In this document: piece by piece, positions 1 to 5,563 of the stretch
How the letters are laid out: each line of letters opens with the position of its first letter
Position numbering within the stretch: the stretch's first letter is position 1
Assembly (NCBI GenBank): GCA_902496505.1
Contig: CABVBB010000132.1
Span: forward strand, 1-6,306
Direction of reading: 5' to 3'
Source: an uncultured Peptococcaceae bacterium
Lineage (GTDB): Bacteria; Bacillota; Peptococcia; Peptococcales; Peptococcaceae
DNA: 6,306 nt
Translations under genes and position numbers: made by a program
The notes under the pieces: model-generated
Databases searched by the model: none
The model's input: only the letters and a program-made list of their open reading frames with translations
Told to the model about the DNA's origin: nothing

Positions 1-549
1 CTTCATACCAGTGACGGCACCGCCGAAATCTTCCTTGGCTACGAAAATATCGCCGCCGAAACGGCTGTCATCCGGCACGACGAAGCCAAAATGCTGACTG
101 CTCTCAAAAGTGCCTAAGACGCGGGAATAACTGCGCTTCAAAATGCGGATGACTTCACCCTCTGCCCGAAAGCGCGTGCCGCTCAGCTCGTCCACCGAAG
201 CCGGCCGGCGAATGCGCGCCACTACGCGGTCATTGTGCATAGCGCCGCCCAGATCATTGGCATTGATATAGAGATCCTCTACTTCTGGATCATCTGAGAT
301 CAAGAAGCCAAAACCCTTGGGATGGCGGCTCAAGCGCCCTACCATCAAATTGAGCTGCGACGGCAGTCCATAGCGCTTCTTGCGGGTGAAGATCAGTTCC
401 CCCTCCGCTTCCATTTCCTTGAGCACAACTTTCAGCGCGACCAATTCCTCTACTGTCTCCAGTGCCAGCATCTCCGCCAATTCGCTCTCGCTCAGCGGCC
501 GGGTCGCCTCTTTTTCCATCAATTCTAAAACTCTTTCACGTGTAACCAT
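1..549 (-). CDS. rnr: Ribonuclease R, N-terminal part (truncated by window edge)
   Basis: RNase R is a processive 3'-to-5' exoribonuclease of the RNB family that degrades structured RNA and takes part in mRNA and rRNA quality control in the cytoplasm. Only the first 183 codons are present and the reading frame is open to the left edge, so the RNB catalytic and S1 domains lie outside. Residues about 1-63 form the winged-helix domain (HTH_12 type) that precedes the RNA-binding domains. Residues about 67-113 form a first cold-shock/OB domain with the RNP-like KGFGFL motif (78-83). Residues about 130-183 form a second with HFGFVV (153-158) and GDIFV. This order is typical of RNase R. The ATG at 549 follows AAGGAG (560-555) with 5 bases between. 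An extended -10 promoter lies 60 bases upstream. The family call is sure; RNase II is less likely because of the N-terminal winged helix. Confidence 0.93.
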   Translation of the reverse strand, partial: MVTRERVLELMEKEATRPLSESELAEMLALETVEELVALKVVLKEMEAEGELIFTRKKRYGLPSQLNLMVGRLSRHPKGFGFLISDDPEVEDLYINANDLGGAMHNDRVVARIRRPASVDELSGTRFRAEGEVIRILKRSYSRVLGTFESSQHFGFVVPDDSRFGGDIFVAKEDFGGAVTGMK

Positions 550-609
550 AATATCTCCTTTGTATAACCTTTGCGGTCAATAAACGTATTTCAGTGGGAT
601 TCTGTTTCT

Positions 610-638
610 ATTGTACCATTATCAGAGCTAAATTACAC
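610..638 (-). promoter_or_regulatory. Predicted promoter of rnr (extended -10)
   Basis: On the minus strand TGG-TACAAT (618-610) is an extended -10 element matching TATAAT at 5 of 6 positions. Seventeen bases upstream, GTGTAA (638-633) is a poor -35 (3 of 6), which an extended -10 can tolerate. The predicted start is near 603, giving a leader of about 54 bases. The -35 lies inside a 12-bp palindrome (633-644), so a protein bound there would compete with polymerase. Confidence 0.5.
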
Positions 639-644
639 GTGTAA
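633..644. promoter_or_regulatory. 12-bp perfect palindrome TTACACGTGTAA (possible operator)
   Basis: TTACACGTGTAA is a perfect palindrome that covers the weak -35 of the predicted rnr promoter. A near copy, TTTCACGTGTAA (11 of 12 identical), lies at 534-545 over codons 2-5 of rnr. Two copies 99 bases apart, one on the promoter and one at the start of the gene, resemble a repressor pair, but no specific protein family can be named. The second copy could simply reflect the coding sequence V-T-R. Confidence 0.3.
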
Positions 645-767
645 ATGCAGATTTTAAAGGATAGCGCAGTGGTACGCAGTATAAAGGCAGACCGTTTTAC
701 AAAAATAAGCGTTGACATGCCTTGAGGCTTCAGCAATATTGAGTGATTTTTTGCCTTCCTGACACAG

Positions 768-800
768 CAAAACGGCCGACAGCGCGAAGCCCTCGACCGT
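768..800 (-). terminator. Rho-independent terminator of the hydrolase-permease operon
   Basis: Read on the minus strand, 800-772 folds into a hairpin: 8 bp beginning ACGG (one G-T wobble), a single G-G mismatch, 3 more pairs, and a TTCGC loop. It is followed by TTTT (772-769). It lies 10 bases past the permease stop codon. The U-tract is short, so some read-through towards rnr is possible. Confidence 0.65.
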
Positions 801-810
801 CCGATCTGTT

Positions 811-2244
811 TTAAAAAAGCAGCAGCGCAATGGGCAAAGCCACTGCCAGGCAAATGATGATCATGATCACGACCGACAGCCAAGCATATTTCATCATCAT
901 CGGCGCATCTACGATCTCAGAGAAGGAATAGCAGATAGCCACAGGAAATGATGCGCCCGGTGTTCCTACTGCCATCTGCGTACAGACGAACAGTACCATG
1001 ATCGGTCCCAAGGGAGCCATTCCGGTCTGCATAGAAAAACTGTAGATGACTGGCATGATGATAATGGCAATAACGAAGTTATTGGCAAAATTGGTCAACA
1101 GCGCACCGACGACTAATGCCAGGATGATAAAGCCCAAAGGCGGCAGCGCCATCAACGGCCGCAAAAGCATGGCCAAAAATGGTGTGACACCAGTATTCTC
1201 CGCTGTTAAAAACTGCGCCAGCGGCATGATCAAGGCGACCATGAACACCACATCCCAAGAAATGCCTGTGGCGGCCATGCGGCCAAAATTGAACAAGACT
1301 TCGCCGTCAGGGCGTATCAACAGCATGAGTACGCCTGCTACCAGAGCGATCTGACCAAAAATCGTCAGCTTGGCCAAAAAAGCGCCTACGATATTGGTCG
1401 GCGGCAGAAAAGAACCCAAAATGACGAGGAGGATAAAGGCCACAAACGCGCCGATGGATATTTTTTGCTCCGTAGTCCAAGGCTTCTTTTCCCCAAAAAG
1501 TGCTGGATCAAGATTCTTCAGCCTGCTGACATCCAGCCGAAAAACAAAGCGGGCGATCAGCGTATAGATGATACAGAGCAGGATACCGATGAATAGGAAG
1601 AAAAAGAACCATTTAGCATAAGGGATAGGCACCTGAAACATAGCAGCATAGGTGGCTGTATACGACAGCCCGGCATTATAAAACGGTATGGTCGTCTGCC
1701 CCAGCAGCGCCGCTATAGCGATACCGATCGCCATGACCGCTGTAAAGGGAGATTTTAACGGTATATCCACTGATCTGCAGATCTGCGCGATAAAGCCCAT
1801 AAACAGCATCAGCGTCACGATAGGATTGATCAAAGACCCTGCAAATGCGCCTAAGAAAAACAGTCCGATCAAAACCCACGGCCTGCCCAGCGTCAGTTTG
1901 TTGGTCACAAAGGCTACAGCAATGGTCTCTGTCGTATGGGTCTCATTGAGCAGTCCCATGACTGGCAGCATGATCAGCATCATGAGGACGACAGGATTAC
2001 CAAAGCTTGCGCCCAATACCGGCATCATGCCGATGTGCAGCCCCATAGCTACCAAGGCCATTATTGATGGCCACAGCATATTGAGCGTTGTCCAGCCATA
2101 CACTGCGCCGATGAAAACGCCCACCATGCCCATGCCTGTCGGCGTGAGCGGTGCCATTGGGGGGATATAGGCAAAGCCAAACAAGAAAAGTGCTGTGATC
2201 AGATAATGGATCAATTTTTTGTTGCGTGAAAAGTATCCTAACAT
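811..2244 (-). CDS. SLC13-like (ion transporter superfamily) membrane permease
   Basis: A 477-residue, strongly hydrophobic protein with about 11-12 predicted membrane segments, the size and two-repeat layout of DASS/SLC13 transporters, which carry carboxylates, sulfate or similar anions, usually with sodium. The first half has ETHTTET (101-107) and a hairpin-like LINPIVTLMLF (138-148). A hydrophilic stretch (about 235-262) links the halves. The second half carries ISWDVVFMVA (328-337), like the W-containing motif of DASS proteins, then LLTNFANNFVIA (382-393) and GTPGASFP (427-434). The canonical SNT tripeptides are not present, NP and TN/NN being at the equivalent places, so the substrate may differ from classic dicarboxylate carriers. 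The start at 2244 is chosen because AGGGGTG lies 6 bases upstream; an in-frame ATG at 2340 has no ribosome site. It is the second gene of an operon behind the phosphohydrolase, 142 bases downstream. Confidence 0.8.
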   Translation of the reverse strand: MLGYFSRNKKLIHYLITALFLFGFAYIPPMAPLTPTGMGMVGVFIGAVYGWTTLNMLWPSIMALVAMGLHIGMMPVLGASFGNPVVLMMLIMLPVMGLLNETHTTETIAVAFVTNKLTLGRPWVLIGLFFLGAFAGSLINPIVTLMLFMGFIAQICRSVDIPLKSPFTAVMAIGIAIAALLGQTTIPFYNAGLSYTATYAAMFQVPIPYAKWFFFFLFIGILLCIIYTLIARFVFRLDVSRLKNLDPALFGEKKPWTTEQKISIGAFVAFILLVILGSFLPPTNIVGAFLAKLTIFGQIALVAGVLMLLIRPDGEVLFNFGRMAATGISWDVVFMVALIMPLAQFLTAENTGVTPFLAMLLRPLMALPPLGFIILALVVGALLTNFANNFVIAIIIMPVIYSFSMQTGMAPLGPIMVLFVCTQMAVGTPGASFPVAICYSFSEIVDAPMMMKYAWLSVVIMIIICLAVALPIALLLF

Positions 2245-2250
2245 TTTTTT

Positions 2251-2258
2251 CACCCCTA
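2251..2258 (-). promoter_or_regulatory. Ribosome binding site that fixes the permease start
   Basis: TAGGGGTG (2258-2251) followed by six A residues precedes the ATG at 2244. The open frame continues upstream to an ATG at 2340, but that codon has no Shine-Dalgarno and the extra 32 residues cross a hairpin-forming spacer, so the shorter protein is preferred. Confidence 0.75.
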
Positions 2259-2294
2259 TCCGTTGCAAATCTTCCGATAATATGAGTAAGCAAG

Positions 2295-2330
2295 CTTTGC
2301 AGCTGCTAATCTCAGCCAGCATCTGCAAAG
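2295..2330 (-). other. Intercistronic hairpin between hydrolase and permease genes
   Basis: CTTTGCAG (2295-2302) and CTGCAAAG (2323-2330) are a perfect 8-bp inverted repeat. Inside it TGCT and AGCA add 4 more pairs after a single mismatch, leaving a 10-base loop. It sits in the 142-base gap between the hydrolase stop and the permease start, and no T-run follows on either strand, so it is not a classic terminator. An mRNA-processing or stabilising element that sets the expression ratio of the two genes would fit. Confidence 0.5.
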
Positions 2331-2386
2331 TCCTGCTCATTTATGCGTCCGATGCACCACTTATTGCACTGCGCCTAAAGCTTGTA

Positions 2387-4396
2387 TTACGCTTCCTCCG
2401 TCAAAATCTGATAGACTGGCGCGCCCTCACACTGGGCAGGCATCCGCACGCCAGCCAGTACGGCCATAGTCGGCGTCACATCCACCTGCCGAATGATGCG
2501 GTCAGTGAGATAGTTCTCCTTGATACCCTTACCTGCTGCGATAAAGATCGGCGACGTCGAGGTCCCAGCATAACCATAGGTAGTGGAGAGCGAATCCGCA
2601 TGATCATAATTGTAGCCCTCAGCATTCCAGATCAGGATATCGCCGCACTCCGGTCCGCCCATGCCCAACAGTACGGCATCTCGATTACGCAGTGCCAGCG
2701 CAATGACCCGCTTGCCGCTCACAGGATGCTTGTAGCCATACAGCCGAGTCATGATCTCCTCCTCCCATTCATACTGGTCAGCCGGATCAATGATGCCATG
2801 GGCGTCGCGACCTTTGATATTCAAATAGATATGGTTGGCACGCTGCTGCACCGCATAGGTATGCTCCCAATCGATCTCATGCAGCTTGCTGCCATTCTCA
2901 TCGACCTTGAGCTTCAATAAACCCAGCTCTTCCATTACGCTGGTGCAGACGCCAGAAGGATCGCCGATGACCAGTGGTTCGTATTCCGAGCAGACCTGCG
3001 CATGATCAGAAAGAAAAATGACTGTCCAGTCTTCATCCAGCAAATGCAGGAAACCACCTACATACCGATCCGTCTGCTCATAGATCTTGACCATCATCTC
3101 CGCATAATCGGCTTCACTGAGCAGATTATGGCCATGATCCTTGAGGAATTTGACGATCATATGCCCCTGCAGATCCACATTATGCAGCTGAGAAAAGATC
3201 ATATCTGCCTTATCCTGTTCGATCATATAATTGAGCGCCTTCGTCTGCCAGCGCACAGTAGCCTCCCACGTCTCGTACATACAATCCATGATCAATGTCT
3301 TGTCGCCGCCGCCCAAAATAGAAAACGGCGGGATCGGACCAACATTATTGATGATCTCATGATACAACGATTTGGGATGAAAGAAGTCATCTACCCCCAA
3401 GACCACGCCGTTAGAGATCCACATACGCAGATTTTCGCCATGCTCACCTAGTTCCAGGATGCGCATATTACGATTGGCCATGACGATCTGATCATGATAA
3501 TAGGCTTCATCAATAACATTTTCCACATAGACGCCTTTGGGAACGACCACTAAGGGTTCATCATCCTTCTTGGACTTGTAGATGGCTATACGATCATAAA
3601 TTCCCTCTTCATTTGGCAAAAGCAGCGCCGGACGCCTGATCAGCCCATCAGAATAAAGGATGGTGATCTCCTTAGCACCTTGCGGCGCGGCCGCCCACTT
3701 CTCATCCGCATCAAGGATGGGGGTAAAGATCAGATCAAAAGGCATAGCACTCAGGCCGTGCTCACCTTCAGAAATATTGGTAATGATCTTCTTCACTGAA
3801 CCGCCTACACTGGAACCGCCGTCAAAAGCTTCACCGTCAGTGACCTTTTCGGTGATCACACAAGGCACATCACTATCCGAGGCTGCTTTAGCCCGAAATT
3901 CCACGGTTTTATTTTCCGGGCTGCCTAAGACCAAGCACTCACCCCCAGTGGAAGCAAAGGAGTTGATCGCCGCCGGCGTCAGCCCATCTACGACCATTAA
4001 ATTAGGATCATCACTGGTTGGCGGCCAAGAACTGCCTGGCCAATGCCAAACTAAAGTTTTGTAGCCTGCCTCTGCCATCACGTTCCACAACGGTTCTGCC
4101 TTACAGTTTGCAGAATCCAAATTGTAGCTGGTCTCATCCAGATCAGCTCCTTTGCGGTTGAAACAAGTGATGCCGTGAGTGCAGGGATAAGCACCTGTGG
4201 CCATGGTCGTCCACATCGGCGGTGTCACAGTCGGCTGCCCGCCCAGCATCACCAGATCCTCTCGGGCTGCGCCTCTGCGCAAAAGCTCCGCTGTATTAGG
4301 CATCCGCCCTTCATCAATATATTGGCGTGTCAAGCGAGGATCCACACCATCAACACCCAAGATCAATACTTTTTTGCTCAATGCAGGATAGGTCAT
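2387..4396 (-). CDS. Alkaline-phosphatase-superfamily phosphohydrolase (phosphodiesterase/nucleotide pyrophosphatase type)
   Basis: A 669-residue predicted metal-dependent hydrolase or phosphotransferase with the alkaline-phosphatase fold, resembling the uncharacterised COG3379-type branch and PF01663 phosphodiesterases. The N-terminal VLILGVDGVD gives the first metal ligand, D16. PTVTPPMWTTMATG (55-68) holds the expected nucleophile T58 and leads into PCTHGI (71-76). NVDLQGH (406-412) supplies D408 and H412, and LSDHA (462-466) supplies D464 and H465. H599 or another late His should complete the two-metal site. Residues about 130-390 are a long insert between nucleophile and second metal motif, probably a substrate cap. 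There is no signal peptide or membrane segment, so it should be cytoplasmic, unlike most secreted phosphatases. AAGGAGT lies 6 bases before the ATG. It is the first gene of the operon with the permease, under the divergent LysR-linked promoter. Substrate unknown: phosphodiester, nucleotide, phosphonate and phosphomutase roles are all open. Confidence 0.85.
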   Translation of the reverse strand: MTYPALSKKVLILGVDGVDPRLTRQYIDEGRMPNTAELLRRGAAREDLVMLGGQPTVTPPMWTTMATGAYPCTHGITCFNRKGADLDETSYNLDSANCKAEPLWNVMAEAGYKTLVWHWPGSSWPPTSDDPNLMVVDGLTPAAINSFASTGGECLVLGSPENKTVEFRAKAASDSDVPCVITEKVTDGEAFDGGSSVGGSVKKIITNISEGEHGLSAMPFDLIFTPILDADEKWAAAPQGAKEITILYSDGLIRRPALLLPNEEGIYDRIAIYKSKKDDEPLVVVPKGVYVENVIDEAYYHDQIVMANRNMRILELGEHGENLRMWISNGVVLGVDDFFHPKSLYHEIINNVGPIPPFSILGGGDKTLIMDCMYETWEATVRWQTKALNYMIEQDKADMIFSQLHNVDLQGHMIVKFLKDHGHNLLSEADYAEMMVKIYEQTDRYVGGFLHLLDEDWTVIFLSDHAQVCSEYEPLVIGDPSGVCTSVMEELGLLKLKVDENGSKLHEIDWEHTYAVQQRANHIYLNIKGRDAHGIIDPADQYEWEEEIMTRLYGYKHPVSGKRVIALALRNRDAVLLGMGGPECGDILIWNAEGYNYDHADSLSTTYGYAGTSTSPIFIAAGKGIKENYLTDRIIRQVDVTPTMAVLAGVRMPAQCEGAPVYQILTEEA

Positions 4397-4432
4397 TATA
4401 TGTCACTCCTTTTTGCGCTTACAGGTGGAAGG

Positions 4433-4451
4433 AAAGAGGGGCCCTCTCTTT
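4433..4451. promoter_or_regulatory. 19-bp near-perfect palindrome in the hydrolase leader
   Basis: AAAGAGGGGCCCTCTCTTT is symmetric about C4442, with a single G/T mismatch pair (4439/4445). In the hydrolase-permease mRNA it would lie at about +22 to +40 as a hairpin ahead of the ribosome site. Relative to the LysR gene promoter it occupies -51 to -33 and overlaps the -35 box by three bases. It has no T-run on either strand, so it is not a terminator; an operator or leader structure is more likely. Confidence 0.45.
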
Positions 4452-4477
4452 ACACTTCTAGGTTCTCTTGTTATAAT
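4449..4477 (+). promoter_or_regulatory. Predicted promoter of the LysR-type regulator gene
   Basis: TTTACA (4449-4454), 17 bases, then TATAAT (4472-4477): 5 of 6 and 6 of 6 matches to the sigma-70/sigma-A consensus with ideal spacing. The predicted start is near 4484, giving a 95-base leader to the ATG at 4579. Its -10 abuts the -10 of the opposing leftward promoter. Confidence 0.7.
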
Positions 4478-4478
4478 A

Positions 4479-4507
4479 AGTATAAAACAAAGTTTTTTAT
4501 CTGTGAA
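4479..4507 (-). promoter_or_regulatory. Predicted promoter of the hydrolase-permease operon
   Basis: On the minus strand TTCACA (4507-4502), 17 bases, then TATACT (4484-4479): 5 of 6 in each box. The predicted start is near 4472, giving a leader of about 76 bases that contains the 19-bp palindrome. A 13-base inverted repeat AAAAC-AAA-GTTTT (4484-4496) sits in the spacer. The footprint overlaps that of the rightward promoter, so only one can be occupied at a time. Confidence 0.6.
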
Positions 4508-4529
4508 ATGTTATTTATTCAATACTGCT

Positions 4530-4544
4530 ATACCCTAAACGTAT
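4530..4544. promoter_or_regulatory. LysR-type regulator recognition site, ATAC-N7-GTAT
   Basis: ATAC (4530-4533), seven bases, GTAT (4541-4544) is a perfect dyad with the T-N11-A pattern (T4531, A4543). This is the same form bound by the LysR proteins BenM and CatM. Its centre, 4537, is 65 bases upstream of the predicted leftward start, the usual position of the high-affinity LysR site. An imperfect second dyad, ATTC-N7-CTAT (4517-4531, T4518 and A4530), adjoins it on the promoter side. The regulator encoded next door is the obvious binder. Confidence 0.6.
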
Positions 4545-4565
4545 ACCCTCTCCCTTGTTCTGCTT

Positions 4566-4570
4566 GGAGG
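4566..4570 (+). promoter_or_regulatory. Ribosome binding site that fixes the LysR gene start
   Basis: GGAGG lies 8 bases before the ATG at 4579. The frame is open further upstream to a TTG at 4555, but that codon precedes this Shine-Dalgarno, and the LysR family start (M-x-I/L-x-Q-L) matches the ATG. Confidence 0.85.
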
Positions 4571-4578
4571 CGATAGCC

Positions 4579-5508
4579 ATGCGCATCGATCAGTTGTCTT
4601 ATGTCCATACGCTGAGCAAATACCGTTCCCTGTCTCAGGCTGCCGAAGCGCTCTATATCAATCAGCCTACGCTCAGCCGCGCTTTGACCGCTATGGAAAA
4701 AGAGCTGGGCGTCACGCTCTTTGACCGCAGTTATCAAGGCATCCAGCTTACTGCCATCGGCCGCAAAATGCTGCCTCATTTTGAAAATATCCTTTCCGAA
4801 ATGGAACAAGTGCAGGCCCTGGCGGCTGCCGAAAAATCCAAAGATGTTTCCGGCATCTTGACCATCTCTGCCGGCAGCATCCTCTGCAATAATATCCTTT
4901 TGGATATCACCGCCGCCTTCCAACATTCCTATCCGCTGGTCGTGATCGACATCACCGAAGATTACTCCGTTGAGATGATCCGCAGCGTCCACAAAAATCA
5001 AGCGGATATCGGCTTTCTTTCCAGCATCAATCAGGTCCACGAAAACCTTCTTGAACTCTTGGCTCAATACAATCTGGCCTACGAATACCTCATCCAATCG
5101 CCCATGGTCGCCGTTCTGCCTGCTGACTCGCCGCTGGCCGCCTCCGAGGCAGTCACTGCCGAACAGCTCGAACCCTACCCCATGTTTCTCAGCAAAAAGA
5201 TCCAATCGGCCCTCTCCCCCGAATTGGATAATGTCACCTATCACTATTGCCCTGATCGAGACAGCCGCAGCAAAATGATCCTCAAGCAGCAAGGTTATGC
5301 CATTGTTTCCCTGCTGGAAATGCTCGGCGACTTCTATGTACAGCAGGGGCTTTTAGTACTCAAACCCTTGCTCGGTGCAGCCCTCATGCAAAACGATGCT
5401 CTGCACGTCGGTATGATCTATCCTAAAGATCGCGTCTGGAAATTTTACGAAAACGATTTTCTCACCCTCGTCCGCCGCTACTTCGCCCAGATCTCTCTGG
5501 ATGGCTGA
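4579..5508 (+). CDS. LysR-type transcriptional regulator
   Basis: A 309-residue protein of normal LysR length. Residues 1-60 are the winged helix-turn-helix: the helix-turn-helix spans about 18-37, with SLSQAAEAL, the recognition segment INQPTLSRALTAME, and the wing ending in LGVTLFDRSYQGIQLTAIGR. Residues about 61-88 are the linker helix used for dimerisation. Residues about 91-300 form the two-lobed periplasmic-binding-like effector domain, with QADIGFL (141-147) and a hinge strand near MVAVLP (176-181). Such proteins bind as tetramers, change DNA bending on binding a small inducer, usually activate a divergent operon, and repress their own gene. The gene is divergent from the hydrolase-permease operon and the shared region carries an ATAC-N7-GTAT site, so control of that operon is the likely role. 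The inducer is unknown; it may be the transported compound or a product of the hydrolase. Confidence 0.93.
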   Translation: MRIDQLSYVHTLSKYRSLSQAAEALYINQPTLSRALTAMEKELGVTLFDRSYQGIQLTAIGRKMLPHFENILSEMEQVQALAAAEKSKDVSGILTISAGSILCNNILLDITAAFQHSYPLVVIDITEDYSVEMIRSVHKNQADIGFLSSINQVHENLLELLAQYNLAYEYLIQSPMVAVLPADSPLAASEAVTAEQLEPYPMFLSKKIQSALSPELDNVTYHYCPDRDSRSKMILKQQGYAIVSLLEMLGDFYVQQGLLVLKPLLGAALMQNDALHVGMIYPKDRVWKFYENDFLTLVRRYFAQISLDG

Positions 5509-5526
5509 CCTCTTTGTTCCAACCCA

Positions 5527-5560
5527 AAAAGCTGCCGGACGAAATCGTCCGGCAGCTTTT
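5527..5560. terminator. Bidirectional Rho-independent terminator
   Basis: A perfect inverted repeat of 16 bp (AAAAGCTGCCGGACGA and its complement) around a two-base centre, with A-tract on the left and T-tract on the right. It can therefore terminate both the rightward LysR transcript (stop codon 18 bases earlier) and the leftward transcript of the anchored-protein gene, whose stop lies at 5564, three bases beyond it. Confidence 0.9.
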
Positions 5561-5563
5561 GCC

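Noticed and set aside
608..883. 91-codon minus-strand frame between rnr and the permease
   Set aside because: It overlaps the permease end in another frame and runs through the terminator and the rnr promoter, with no ribosome site.
1688..2170. 160-codon open frame on the plus strand
   Set aside because: Complement of the permease membrane segments; the proline, isoleucine and threonine-rich translation is a shadow.
2245..2340. Longer permease start at 2340 (32 extra residues)
   Set aside because: No Shine-Dalgarno there, the extension crosses the intercistronic hairpin, and the internal ATG at 2244 has a strong site and leads directly into the first membrane segment.
2219..2920. 233-codon open frame on the plus strand spanning the permease-hydrolase gap
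   Set aside because: Most of it is antisense to the hydrolase C-terminus with its conserved motifs; no ribosome site and no recognisable fold.
4467..4480. CTTGTTATAATAAG, a palindrome with one mismatch pair
   Set aside because: It is largely made of the TATAAT box and its surroundings, so symmetry by chance is likely; not listed as a separate operator.
4555..4578. TTG start for the LysR gene
   Set aside because: The GGAGG ribosome site lies after it, and LysR family N-termini begin at the ATG at 4579.
4528..5292. 254-codon open frame on the minus strand opposite the LysR gene
   Set aside because: It lies wholly antisense to a convincing LysR protein plus its leader, has no Shine-Dalgarno, and its low-complexity D/G/F-rich translation is what the complement of this codon usage gives.
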